Source: Eulemur rufifrons | Lineage: Eukaryota; Chordata; Mammalia; Primates; Lemuridae | Direction of reading: 5' to 3' | DNA: 64,000 bases | Assembly: GCF_041146395.1 (NCBI RefSeq) | Contig: NC_090989.1 | Span: 225,278,843 to 225,342,842 of the forward strand | Part shown: piece by piece, positions 1-10,810 of the stretch | Numbering within the stretch: position 1 is the first letter of the stretch | How the letters are laid out: every line of letters starts with the position of its first letter | Translations under genes and position numbers: made by a program | Notes under the pieces: generated by a model | The model's database searches: none | What the model was told of the DNA's origin: nothing | Seen by the model: the letters and a program-made list of their open reading frames with translations, nothing else

Positions 1-1627
1 GGGAAGTATAGACATTTTAGCAATGTTGATTTTGCCAACCCATGAGCATGGTATGGTTTTCCACCTGTTTACTTTCTCTGCTATTTCCTTCCTCAGTGTT
101 TCACAGTTCTCCCTGTTGAGGTCTTTTACCTCCGTAGTTAAATATAGTCCTAGGTACTTCACTTTCTTTGTTGCTCTTGTGAAGGGTATTGAGTTTTTGA
201 TTTGGTTCTCAGTTTAACTGTTGTTGGCATATAGGAATGCTACTGATTTCTGTACATTGATTTTGTAACCTCGAACGATGCTCAATTTGTTTATCAATTC
301 TAGTAGTCTCTTGGCAGAATCTTTGGGGTTTTCTAGATATAAGATGATATCATCAACAAGAGAGATAATTTGACCTCTGCTGCCCCCATTTGGATGCCCT
401 TGATTTCTTTCTTTTGTTTGATTGCTCTGGCTAGAACTTCCAGCACTATGTTGAATAGAAGCAGTGATAGAGGGCAAACTTGTCTGGTTCCAGTTCTTAG
501 TGGGAATGCTTTCAGTCTTCTCCATTTAGTATGATGTTGGCTGTGGGTTTGTCATATATGGCTTTTATCATTTTTAAGTAAGTCCTGTCTATGCCTATTT
601 TCTTAAGGGTACTTAACATAAAAGGGTGCTGAATTGTGTCAAATGCTTTTTCTGCATCTATTGAGAGGAGCATATGGTCTTTATTTTTCCTTTTATTTAT
701 GTGGTCAATTACATTTATAGATTTGCACATGTTGAACCATCCCTGCATCTCTGGGATGAAGCCCTATTGGTTGTGATGGATTATGTTTTTGATAAGCACC
801 TGGATTCAGTTTGCTAGGATTTTTTTTGAGAATTTTTACATCTATATTCATAAGGGATATTAGTCTGTAGTTTTCTTTTCTTATTGCATCCATTCCTGGT
901 TTTGGTATCAGGGTGATGTTGGCTTCATAAAATGTGTTTGGGAGAATTCCTTCCTTCTCAATGTTGTGGAACAATTTCTGCAGGATGGGCACCAGTTCTT
1001 CTTTGTAGATCTGTCTGGTAAAATTCGGGTGTGAAATCATCTGGTCTGGGACTTTTTAGGAAGTTTTTTTTATTGCTGCTTCAATTTTTGTACTTGATAT
1101 TGGTCTGTTCAGGAATTCTATTTCTTCTTGATTGAGTCTAGAGGGGCTGTATGTTTCTAAGAATTTGTCCATTTCCTTCACATTTTCAAGTTTATGTGCA
1201 CAGAGGTTTTTATAGTATTCATAGATGACATTTTCTATTTCTGTGGTATCAGTTGTAATTTCTCCTTTTTCATTCCTGAATGAGCTTATTAGAGTACTTT
1301 CTTTTCTGCTTCTTATTAATCTAGCAAGAAGTATATCAATTTTGTTTATTTTTTCAAAGAACCAACTTTTTGTGAATCTTCTGTATAGTTTTTTTTTTTG
1401 TTATTGATTTCATTTAGTTCTGCTCTGATCTTTGTCATTTCTTTTCTTCTGCTGGGTTTGGGGTTGGTTTGCTCATCCTTTTCAGTTCTTTGAGATAATT
1501 CATTAGATTGTTGATTTGTGATCTTTCTGTCTTTTGGATGTAGGCATTTATGGATATTAATTTTCCTCTCAGGACTGCTTTAACTGTGTCCCACACATTT
1601 TGATAACTTGTGTCTCCTTTATCATCA
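1..1627 (-). pseudogene. L1 ORF2 remnant, reverse-transcriptase region, frameshifted
   Basis: ORF2p is the L1 endonuclease/reverse transcriptase that copies L1 RNA at the target site. Here only sequence from just after the endonuclease through the RT core is present. The 1435-1640 segment contains SYQNVWDTVKAVLRGK, matching the part about 260 residues into ORF2. Around 331-366 the minus strand gives [16 protein letters not shown], the RT catalytic block. The usual ADD triad reads VDD, so the alanine is changed while both aspartates remain. The frame shifts between 214-525, 512-748 and 705-1040, and there are further stops, so the copy cannot make protein. Assigned from the RT block and its order of motifs. 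Confidence 0.88.
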
Positions 1628-2387
1628 GGCCTGTCCCCCAGGCCCCAGAGATCAATCCCTGACACTGCTAGGGAGAAGAGTGCTGGTCTTAAGTCATCCA
1701 CAAGGTGCCCAAGCTGGATCAATGTCACTCCACCTGGGGTTTTGCCCCACTCTGCTGGAGTCACCAGACAAGCAGCACCTGGGAATGCCGGCGGGTAGTG
1801 AGATCACAGTCTGAGTACCCCTCAGTCTGATGTAGGGCTCCAAAAGGAAAGGCCCCATTCCCTGCAGATGCCTCCAGGTAGTGGCTAAATTCTCTCCCTT
1901 GGCAGCAGCAGGTGGGGGAGGGGGCGGAAGGGGAGAATGAAGCAATATGGTGCCTGCCCGATGGGCTGGGGTCTGTGGGGCAGGAGGTGCCCTAAGGGAG
2001 CTGGGAGCCTGGTGTCTTGTCTGCAAGAGGCTCATGGTTCACTGGGAGCAGCCATCTCTGGGCTGGTGTTGGCAGGTCTCTCCAGCAGCTCAGGAACCCA
2101 CCAGTAGTCCAAGATGCATTAGAGGGGAAATTTAACTGCTCCACCTACCCTTGTCACTGGTCTCCAAGCCACTCTGGGTTTAGACCCTGCCAATGCCTTT
2201 CTCCTTCCAACTTTTTCTTCCGCAACTTCTTACCATGGAGTCTTCTGTAGTTTCAGGCACCCTTCCTTCCGACCCTCATCTGATCTATGTTTGTCTGCCT
2301 GTTTGATTTTTTCACTTTCATCTAAAATCTCTCTTTCTTGCAGAGACACTCTGGCTGGCGGTTTTTCTCATCTGCCATTTTGCCTCC
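1..2387 (-). mobile_element. LINE-1 copy, internally deleted, 3' end beyond window start
   Basis: A minus-strand L1 enters from the left edge. Positions 1 to about 1627 read as ORF2 in several frames. From about 1628 to 2387 the minus strand reads as a GC-richer L1-type 5' UTR whose outer end is GGAGGCAAAATGGCAG, like the usual L1 5' start with its AAGATGGC motif. ORF1 and roughly the first 250 codons of ORF2, which encode the endonuclease, are missing between the two parts. The 3' end and its target-site duplication lie outside the window, so the insertion boundaries cannot be confirmed. The 5' UTR call rests on layout and family resemblance, not on an alignment. Confidence 0.85.
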
Positions 2388-2892
2388 ACACATCTTATAT
2401 GATTCAAAAATTATTATTTACTCAAATAAAGTCTTGAAAATTTTTATTATGCCTCAGTTTACCTTTTCAACAAACTCAATATGTATTGAATGACTGCTCT
2501 GGCCCAGGCACTGTTCCACTTGGCCCAGGTGATGGGTGACAGCCTAAGGTAAGAAAAGTGCTGGAAGCACAGTAGGAATTCAAACAATTGTTGAACTGCT
2601 CTGAACATCAGGGTCTGGCCTTTGAGTGACTGCCACTGCTGCAGGAGGGAATGGGAAATTGAGGACTGATGGTAAACTGCAATATTTTGGTAAGTGTTTA
2701 GTTTAATTGGTACCTTACTTTAAAGATATATTTTAAATGTTTAAATGGAGATCTATGCACTAAAATTATCTTGAGTAATCTGGAAGAATGTATCTCTTTA
2801 AACTCTTCCTGAGCTAATTCCCTAAAAATAATTTCCCTGTCTAAAATTGTTGGCTAATTAAAAATGATAATAATGTGTAAAAGGTATTAGTT
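2388..2892. other. Non-coding stretch with weak L2/MIR-like traces
   Basis: There is no gene signal here. At 2475-2520 the words TATTGAATGACTG and CCAGGCACTGTTC resemble the minus-strand 3' end of an L2. At 2540-2600 a short piece resembles an L2 or MIR 3' tail on the plus strand. Both are short and diverged. The rest is AT-rich sequence without recognisable structure. Confidence 0.3.
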
Positions 2893-3352
2893 TTGGTTGT
2901 AAGCAACAGAAACCAATGCCAGATAGCTTGGGGAAAAAGGGAGATTTACTGCAAGGAAATAGAAGTTTTCTCAGGAAATCCAAGGGTGGGCGTGCAGCTA
3001 GGCCTCAGGAATAAACGGAACGGACTCACGGTCAGGGTTCTTTTTCCATGTGTCACCTCTGCTCTTCTCTCTCTGCATTTTCTCTCCTCACTGACTGGCT
3101 TTCCCTGCTTGTCCAGTTCATGTGCTGAAAACCATGGCTATTAAAAGGTCTCCAGGTTCATTTGATACAAGACCCTCCACCAGTTTTGATGGAGAATATC
3201 ATACAATGTGAGAATTCCCAGTTCCTTGACCCAGAGTGGATCCCAGGCGCGTCCTGGACCAATCAGCCGAGACTGGATGGGTGGGCTCATGTTTAAGAAT
3301 TGGAGTGGCAGGAGCCCAACCACGTGGGTCCTTAAAGTGTGGGGAAGGCAAT

Positions 3353-3386
<34 letters not shown>

Positions 3387-3775
3387 TTGAGACAGAGTCT
3401 CACTTTGTTGCCCGGGCTAGAGTGAGTGCCGTGGCATCAGCTTAGCTCACAGCAACCTCAAACTCCTGGGCTTAAGCGATCCTAGTGCCTCAGCCTCCCG
3501 AGTAGCTGGGACTACAGGCATGCGCCACTATGCCCGGCTAATTTTTTCTATATAGATTTTTAGGTGTCCATATAATGTCTTTCTATTTTTAGTAGAGACG
3601 GGGTCTCGCTCAGGCTGGTCTCGAACTCCTGACCTTGAGCAATCCACCCGCCTCGGCCTCCCAGAATGCTAGGATTACAGGCGTGAGCCACCGCGCCCGG
3701 CCGGAAGGCAATTCTTAAGTAAGGGTGGCTGGAGGGACTTTGGAAGGAATTGGGCTGTCACCAAAGTAGGTGTTT
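2893..3775. repeat. Old dispersed repeat, family not assigned, split by an Alu
   Basis: The stretch starts with GGTTGTAAGCAACAGAAACC and later contains GGACCAATCAGCC and GTGGGCTCATG. This wording is one I associate with an old mammalian interspersed repeat, but I cannot name it with confidence. The Alu at 3355-3702 interrupts it, and the match seems to resume after the Alu at 3717-3775 (GTCACCAAAGTAGG). A RepeatMasker run would settle the name. The open frames here are not coding. Confidence 0.42.
3355..3702 (-). mobile_element. Full-length lemur-type Alu SINE with target-site duplication
   Basis: A poly-T run is followed by GAGACAGAGTCTCACTTTG and the tract ends in CGCGCCCGGCC, so this is a dimeric Alu in reverse orientation. 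The flanking duplication GGAAGGCAATTCTT is seen at 3343-3356 and 3703-3716, which fixes both ends. The left-arm wording GTGCCGTGGCATCAG and the right-arm TCTATATAGATTTTTAGG are typical of strepsirrhine Alus. The long tail and perfect duplication suggest a fairly recent insertion. Confidence 0.95.
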
Positions 3776-3857
3776 ACAAAAAACAATGCCAGTTTGTCTT
3801 CGCGTATTGCACATACATTTAAGAAAAATTGTTGTGTGAGAAATTTTGGCAATAAAC

Positions 3858-4021
3858 TGGGGTTGGCAAACTAGCATCCATGAGCCAAATCTGGCCTATT
3901 GCCTGTTTTTGTAATGGGCCATGAATGACATTTAAAAATGATAGTTAAAAAAAAAGACAACTATGCAACAGAAATTGTATGTATTATCTGGCTCTTTACA
4001 GAAAAACTTTGCTGACCCTTG
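3858..4021. mobile_element. Non-autonomous hAT-type DNA transposon relic (MER3-like)
   Basis: The ends GGGGTTGGCAAAC and TTTGCTGACCCTTG form a diverged inverted repeat, and the interior contains AGCCAAATCTGGCC and ATCTGGCTCTTTACAG. These words match an abundant small mammalian hAT-Charlie MITE. A second copy in the same orientation lies at 50610-50834. It is non-coding and immobile without a transposase. The exact subfamily name is uncertain. Confidence 0.65.
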
Positions 4022-4028
4022 CTCTATA

Positions 4029-4262
4029 GCATGGTGGATGAGTGTGCAGGCTCTGCACTTTTGTTCCCCTGGGTACTGACCCTGGCTCAGCCATCTAGAG
4101 AGAGACCTAAGGCCAGTTGCAAAACCTACCTATGCTTTTATTTCATCATTTGTAAAATGAGAATAATAACAATAATGCCTACTTTATGAAATTTTCATGA
4201 AGAATAAATATATGTAAGTCCTTTAGAATAATGCCTCATAGCAGTTAAGAATGTTAACTATT
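4029..4262 (+). repeat. MIR SINE, nearly full length
   Basis: The order of words follows the MIR consensus on the plus strand: GCAGGCTCTGCA, then a control-like CTGGCTCAGCCA core, ATTTGTAAAATGAGAATAATAA, and a 3' tail TTAAGAATGTTAACTATTACTA. MIRs are ancient tRNA-derived SINEs that spread before the placental radiation. It sits directly next to the hAT-type relic. Confidence 0.75.
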
Positions 4263-4420
4263 ACTATGTCAAATCACATATAATCCCAGACATGTTTATA
4301 TATAAAAAGAATATTATATATATAATATCCCATATGTGTTTGTATAAAAATGTATATATAAATATAATATTACATATGAATATATTCATATATACACACA
4401 TATATACAGGTATGTGAATA
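4263..4420. repeat. AT-rich low-complexity tract
   Basis: A dense TA and ATAT tract contains several short palindromes such as AATATTATATATATAATATC and TATGAATATATTCATA. This is low-complexity DNA likely to vary in length between individuals. There is no gene or recognisable mobile element. Confidence 0.7.
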
Positions 4421-4550
4421 TTGTATCTTTGTGAGTGTAATTGGCCATGAAATATATTCTTGGAGAATACTGTTAGAAGGAAGCCTGTAATGTAATTGTT
4501 TGGGAAGGAAAGAGTTTTTAATTTTTTTTAAAAGGAAATTCCTAGTATGC

Positions 4551-4620
4551 CTTCTCTCTCTCTCTCTCTCTTTCTATTTCTTTCTCTCTCTTTCTGTGTG
4601 TGTATATATATGTATATATG
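4551..4620. repeat. Compound microsatellite (CT)n-(TTTC)n-(TG)n-(TA)n
   Basis: A run of CT dinucleotides from 4553 passes into TTTC-type repeats and ends in TGTGTGTGTATATATATGTATATATG. It is a compound simple repeat with several motifs. Confidence 0.9.
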
Positions 4621-6094
4621 ACACTCAAAAAGTTTTAAAACAGGACAGAACTATATTTGGATGTGTTCAGATTTAAAACCAATAGCTCGAATCAAACCAA
4701 ATGATGTAAATTTTTGTCCTAAGTGTTATTCCCTCCTTTAAAGGCAAAATTTACTTTCCAACACTAAATGGGAACATTCTTATTATGAAAATATTAGTGT
4801 TTTAAAATTAAATTTAAAATATTTAAGAATCTCTACAGATGACACTTTAAACATTCATAGTTCTCAGTCAACATAATAGTACAAGGTGAATATCCGAGTG
4901 TGGATTAAAGTTTATCTGAATACAGTGACCTACTCTATATGAATGCAGAAACAGTCTCAATGGCAATCTCTCTCCTCTCTCGTGTTCTCTCTCTCCCCCA
5001 TCTCTCATATTTATATAAGTCTGTATACACACTGTACACAATGTGTTAGAGAGTATGTAAAGAGGGAAATATAGAGGCACAATCTATATTTATCTGTAGC
5101 CATATTTTACATTACATACTATCTACAAAAAAAATCACCCTTGTAATATGTTTTATCAGAAATAAAATCCAGGGTGAAAAAGTGTATCTTACTGACTTTT
5201 TGGTACTTCATTTAACACATACAGTTTAAAGGCCCATTTGGAAAAGATCTTTCTGAAAAAGGGGCTATCTCATCAATCAAGCACTTCCTGTGTATGTATT
5301 GTAAATAATAAATGTATGCCACATGTGTGGCTGGAAGAATGCTAGAAAGAGCTCTATTGGCATGCTGAGGAAATGCTGCTAAAATAACTTCTCCTACCAA
5401 CCCCATTCATTCCATTCAGCAAAAATTGGGCAAGCCAAATTCATCAATATTGATTTCAGGTTTCATCAGCAGGGACTTTTTTGAGCAAGCCTCTTTCAGT
5501 TACATTTTCCACTTGACATTTCTCATTAGACTCAAAGCTTTCCCTGTGTATAAGTCTTTTCATGTAATCCAAAACCAAGCTCATCAAGCAGCCTTTCCAA
5601 CAGAAACAGGAGACTCGTTTGCTGCTTGAAGAAGTAAATTTCTATATGTAGGCAATCTTCATGTATCAATCCAGAGTCCCTGCGTCCTCCTTATCCTGTG
5701 TTTTGGAGGCAAGATTTTTGTTTGTTTGTTTTTGTTTTTAATCAACCACAAAGAAAGGTAATGTCTCCTTGACAGAGCAATACTGGAAATATCACAAGGC
5801 ACTGACTCTGAGGATTCACTCTGCTGGGTATTGAATAGAACATAACGCTCTACTGAGGGCTTTTGGAGTAAACTCATTCTGTCCTGTTGACTCTGGAATC
5901 TGATCTGTTCATCACCTTAAGTGACTTTACTTTTCACTCTCCGTGCTCATGGGATGAAGAATAAATTGCAAACTATCTCTCATGTATGGAGATGAACATG
6001 GACAGGTTATTGGTTATACCCATCTTTCTTTATACCTTCGTGCCACTCACCTTCCTCCCAAGCCGTCCCCATAGTCATGACTTTTATTTTTTTG
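4621..6094. other. Unassigned non-coding stretch
   Basis: I see no gene and no repeat I can name. The frames at 4868-5080, 5212-5406, 5426-5629 and 5659-5877 are short and lack splice context or protein-like features. The segment is AT-rich. At 5722-5745 there is a small GTTTGTTTGTTTTTG run. Confidence 0.5.
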
Positions 6095-6950
6095 ACTTGT
6101 ATTGTGATTTAAATTTTTTTTGTCATAAGTTGATGACTTTTAATTGTATAATTCTATAGGGTACAAGGTGATGTTATAATTTATGAATATAATGTGGAAT
6201 AATTAAACTAGTTAACGTATCCATCATCTCAAGTACATTTTTTGTGGTGAGAACATTTGAAATTTACTCTTAGCCATTTAAAAATTTACAATACTCTATT
6301 ATTAACTATATTCACCATGCTGTGCAATAGAACCGAAAAAGGAAAGAAAAACATATTCCTCCTATCTAACTGAGATTTTGTGCCCTTTGACAAACATCTC
6401 CCCAACCCTACCTCCTGGCCTCTGTAAGTGCCACTGTACTCTCCGCTTCTATGACTTCAATTGTTTTAGGTTCCTCAGAAAAGTGAGAATGTGTAATATT
6501 TATCTTTCTGTGCCTGCTTATTTCACTTGGCATAATGTTCTCCAATTCTAATCATGTCCCAAATGATAGAATTTCCTTCTTTTTGAAGGCTAAATAGTAC
6601 TCCATTGTGCATATATACTATGTTTTCTGGATCCATTCATCCATTAATGGATGCCTGGGCTGATTCCATAGCATGACTGCAGTGAATATTGGAGTACAGA
6701 TATCTCTTCGACAAACTGACATCATATCTTTTGGGTAAATACTGGAAGTGGTATTGCTTCATCATGTGGTAATTCTGTTTTTAGTTTTCTGAGGAACCTT
6801 CATATGTTTTTTTCATAATGGCTGTACTGATTTACATTCCCACCAACAGTGCACCAAAGTCCCCCTTTCCCCACATCCTCACCAACACTGTTGTCTTTCA
6901 TCTTTTTGATAGCGGCCATTCTGACAGGTGTGAGATGAGATCTCATTGTG
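6095..6950 (-). mobile_element. Older L1 3' fragment
   Basis: The minus strand reads as the 3' end of an L1: ORF2 3' sequence (plus strand AGTACTCCATTGTGCATATATAC, ATTCCCACCAACAGTGCACC, GGCCATTCTGACAGG) followed by a 3' UTR. Diverged direct repeats AGTCATGACTTTTATTTTT (from 6073) and AGTCATGATTTTTAATTTTT (from 6957) look like the target-site duplication. It is more diverged than the lemur-type L1 ends elsewhere in the window, so it is an older copy. Confidence 0.85.
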
Positions 6951-6977
6951 CATTTAAGTCATGATTTTTAATTTTTT

Positions 6978-7659
6978 AATTTATATTTTTCATTTCAGAA
7001 TGTCGTGATTTTTATATCCCGAATAAGTCTTAGAAAAGAAACAGTATGGTAAATTAAGAAAATTAACTCCGTAAAGAGTGTGAATATTTTAAAAACTTAA
7101 TTTGACGTAAAAGATAACTTCTTGGTTTGCAGCCATTCTCCCCTGTCTGTTAACAGGCACATTGAACACTGACCCTGCCCCTTGATTGATCTAGGGATAG
7201 GCACGTGTTGCAAACTGGGCTAACTAGATCTTGCTTTTGGAAATCTGAGACACCTACTGGAATGCTTGGGACCCCAGGGCTAAGCTAAGAGTAAGTTAGC
7301 TCTTTAGTGAAAGCACAGTCCTGGAGACTCTAGGGGTGTCTTGGTGTCTATCTCTCTTAAGGCTTCCCTGTTCAACAATTCCTTTGATTCCAATAAATTA
7401 CTGCTCTTTCCCTTAAATTAAACAGAACTGATCTCTGTTGTTTGCAACCAAAACAACAACATACATATCTTTTAGCAATTGGTAACACATACAAGATAAT
7501 CAATTTAAGATTTATTTTAATGTGCATATATTGGGAATGAGAAGGATGGAGTAATTGTGTAGGAAATTTTGATGAACTGGAAATGTTTGTGTGGTTAAAA
7601 TTGTAACACATATAAATGGATCTAATCCATCTGTTGAAATGTACAAATCAAAATGCAGT
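6978..7659. other. Unassigned non-coding stretch
   Basis: No gene and no named repeat are visible. The content is AT-rich unique-looking sequence. The only frame of any length (7372-7611, minus strand) has no supporting features. Confidence 0.5.
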
Positions 7660-8055
7660 TTTTTTTATTTCAAAGTATTACGGGAGTACAAATGTTTTTG
7701 GTTACATGGATTGCTTCTGTAATGCTTGAGTCAGGGTTATAAGTGTGCCCATCATCCAGATAGTGTTCATTGTATCCATTACATAGGTTTTCTCCCATCT
7801 CTTCCTCCCTATCCCCCCTGTTTCATTTCCATTGAGTTTTATTTCCTTCTATGTACATGTATGCTTATCAGTTAGGTACAATTTAATAGCGAGTACATGT
7901 GGTGTTTGTTTTTCCATTCTTTAGATACTTCACTTAGGATAATGGCCTCCAGTTCCATCTAAATTGTTGCAAAAGGTGTTAAGTCATCCTTCTTCATGGC
8001 TGAGTAGTATTCTATGGTATGTGTATTCACACACACACTCTACATTTTGGTAATC
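7660..8055 (-). mobile_element. L1 3' end, 5'-truncated
   Basis: Poly-T then TATTTCAAAGTATTACGGGAGTACAAATGTTTTTGG marks the A-tail and 3' UTR of an L1 on the minus strand. The tract continues through TTCCATTCTTTAGATACTTCAC and GGCTGAGTAGTATTCTATGG, which is the end of ORF2. A short CA run near 8031 lies where the L1 normally reads TATACATATA. I could not find a clear target-site duplication. Confidence 0.85.
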
Positions 8056-9341
8056 TACATTTTGAAGATATAATTTTCTGAGATTTATAATGACCTTCAT
8101 GTTAAACTGGAGAGACTTCAGCTTTGTAGCTCCTTGACATTCCTGAAGCATTCTGAATCAGCAATCCCAAATACCCATTGAGGTGTGTCTCTGTGCTGTA
8201 TGCTGTTAGACCCAGACTCAGAATGCTACTGCTCAGGAAAGCAGGAGAGTGGGAGAGAGGATGAAATCTAAGCTAACTCTCATGTAGCCATCAGTGAAAC
8301 CTAGGGTTACCTGTCAAGGTATGTACCTTTCACAAGCAATTGTTCATTTCCTTCACTTCCATTGTACTTATTTATGATGTGATTGTATGAAGTACTCTTA
8401 TGATAAACTATGCATCTTATTTACCGGTGTCCCAAGTGCCAATTGGTTCTTGGTGCACTTAGGGCTCACAGTGAGTGTTTACATTGAACAAATGAGTATA
8501 TATGATAATGCAAATCATGTCACTTCACTTTATATATTATTTCAGGTCCAAAAGTCTCATGAAAACAGATTTTTTGTTCATTGAATCAAATTTTAAGCAT
8601 ATTAATGTCAGGTGTTATATAAAAGAGTTTCACTATGAATCATTTTGTGATGGATGTGATTACCTCCAACATTGTTATATTGCCGATAGTTTGGTTTGCC
8701 ATGTTATGGATTTGCCTATCCCAAGGTACTGGGGTAAACATTTCTCACTTTAAACAATGGAACTTATCTGCATGTGATTGTAGCTTCTTAGACCTCAGGT
8801 TTGCATTTGTCAAAGATTAAAGTAGGAAATTCAAAATAGCAGGCAGGGAGGAGGGGAGAATGGAGACCCATCTGGCAGGGGAGTGTCTTACAGAGGATTT
8901 ATTGATCAGTTAACAATCCATATCACAAGCCAGATGGGAGGAGAGCCAAAATTCCTTTTATTTTTCGTCTTACATAGTCTTAGATATGTATGACATAGTT
9001 CATAAATAGAAGTTTTAAAACTTAAAGCAAAATGAAAGAGATCTTACATTAGATTGTGGGCATTTTTAACATGTAAAATCTAACTGCCACACTTAATTAT
9101 ATTTATCAGATTTGATGACATCATTTTCTAAAATTGAATTTCTATTTATTTGCTTTTATTTCAGAATAAAAATGAATGTCCTAATTGTGAAATTAGAATT
9201 CCATTTTTAATTACTCATAAAAATAAGGGTACTAGCCAAATGTATTCTCCTTTAAAAATATTTTAAAATTGATTTCAGGGTCCTTAATAATGGGAGGCTA
9301 ATTTAACTCAGTAGCTTATACGTACCATGGGGTTGGTATTT
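8056..9341. other. Unassigned non-coding stretch
   Basis: No gene or named repeat is seen. Three overlapping plus-strand frames at 8387-8820 are short, AT-rich and without family resemblance. The remainder is AT-rich. Confidence 0.5.
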
Positions 9342-9355
9342 TGACAGGGGATTTT

Positions 9356-9681
<326 letters not shown>

Positions 9682-9695
9682 TGACAGGGGATTTT

Positions 9696-10166
9696 AATTA
9701 CCACAATATCCAATGAGATTAAAAATGGTAAGTTCTTTTTTATCTGCTAAATGGAAACGCAGCCTATTTCCACAGAACCTTCAGAATGTACAATATTTTC
9801 CTCCATCCTGTAGGAACTTATGCTTTTGGAATACTTTTACATAGAGATCACTTATCCCTTTTAAACATATTTTAAAAAGCTTTTGACTTTCATACACAAA
9901 ACCAATTAATGACCTCTTTCTGTGAAAAGATGAGACACACTGAGTGATGGGACCACATGGCCTGCTGTGACCCAGAGGTCGTTTTAACGACACATTGAGA
10001 CTCAATGTTGAGACGGGCCTTGTTGCTTTGAAAAGATGGTGGGTAGAAGGTTCACAACTGCCTGGGCATAGTTTCATAATCTTTCACACTCCTGCTCTGG
10101 AAATTAAATTATGATAATAGAGCAACCTTTGCAAGAATAATTTTTATCATTTGCAAATTTAGTAAT
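9696..10166. other. Unassigned non-coding stretch
   Basis: This AT-rich sequence lies between an Alu and an MLT1 LTR. The 98-codon minus-strand frame at 9781-10077 shows no domain or splice context that I can recognise. Confidence 0.45.
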
Positions 10167-10579
10167 TTTATTAGTTTCTAGTAATGCCATAACGAAGTAC
10201 CACACACCGGATAGCTCAAACAAGAGAAATGAATTCTCTCACAGTTCCAGAGGCTAGAGGTCGAAATCAAGGTGTCAGCAGCAGAATCTGTTTCTTGCTG
10301 TTTGTTTCTGGTGTCACTGGCAATCCTCGGCTTGCAGTTTCACGACTTCAATCTCTGTCCTCCTTGTCACATGGCGTTCTCCCCCTGTGTCTTCACACTG
10401 TCTTGGTACAAGGACACCAGTCATAATGGATTCAGGGCTTACCCCAGTCTAGTATGATCTCGTCTTAACTTATCACAATCTTATCACATCTGCAAGGACC
10501 GTATTTCCAAATGTAGTCTCATTTTGTGGTATCAGGACTTCAATGTATCATTTTAAGGGACACAATTCAATTGATAACA
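10167..10579 (-). mobile_element. Solo MLT1-type LTR (ERVL-MaLR)
   Basis: Read on the plus strand it begins TTTATTAGTTTC, then has GCCATAACGAAGTACCACA, CTCACAGTTCCAGAGGCT, ACAAGGACACCAGTCATAATGG and CACAATTCAATTGATAACA. This is the reverse complement of an MLT1 LTR, whose sense strand ends ...ATAAATTTCTGTTG...GGTATTTTGTTATGGC.... The perfect 5-bp duplication GTAAT at 10162-10166 and 10580-10584 fits this class. No internal retroviral sequence adjoins it, so it is a solo LTR. Confidence 0.85.
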
Positions 10580-10596
10580 GTAATTATCTGAAATTG

Positions 10597-10810
10597 TTTT
10601 TATTTCAGCTTATTATGGGGGTACAAAAGTTCAGGTTATATATATTGCCCATGCCCCCCCATACCCCCAAGTCTGAGCTTCAAGCGTGTCCATTCCCCAG
10701 ACAGTGCACATCACACTCATCATGTAGGTATGCACCCATCCCCTCCCCCCACCCCTCACCTTTGTCTGATACCCAGTTGGTGTTATTCCCAAATGTGCAC
10801 TTGGGTGATG
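10597..10810 (-). mobile_element. Short L1 3' UTR fragment
   Basis: TTTTTATTTCAGCTTATTATGGGGGTACAAAAG is the reverse complement of a lemur-type L1 3' end with its tail. The copy runs only about 200 bp before it stops. Flanking TGAAATTGTTTTTA (from 10589) and TGAAATTTTTTTA (from 10811) look like a target-site duplication. It landed a few bases from the MLT1 LTR end. Confidence 0.82.
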
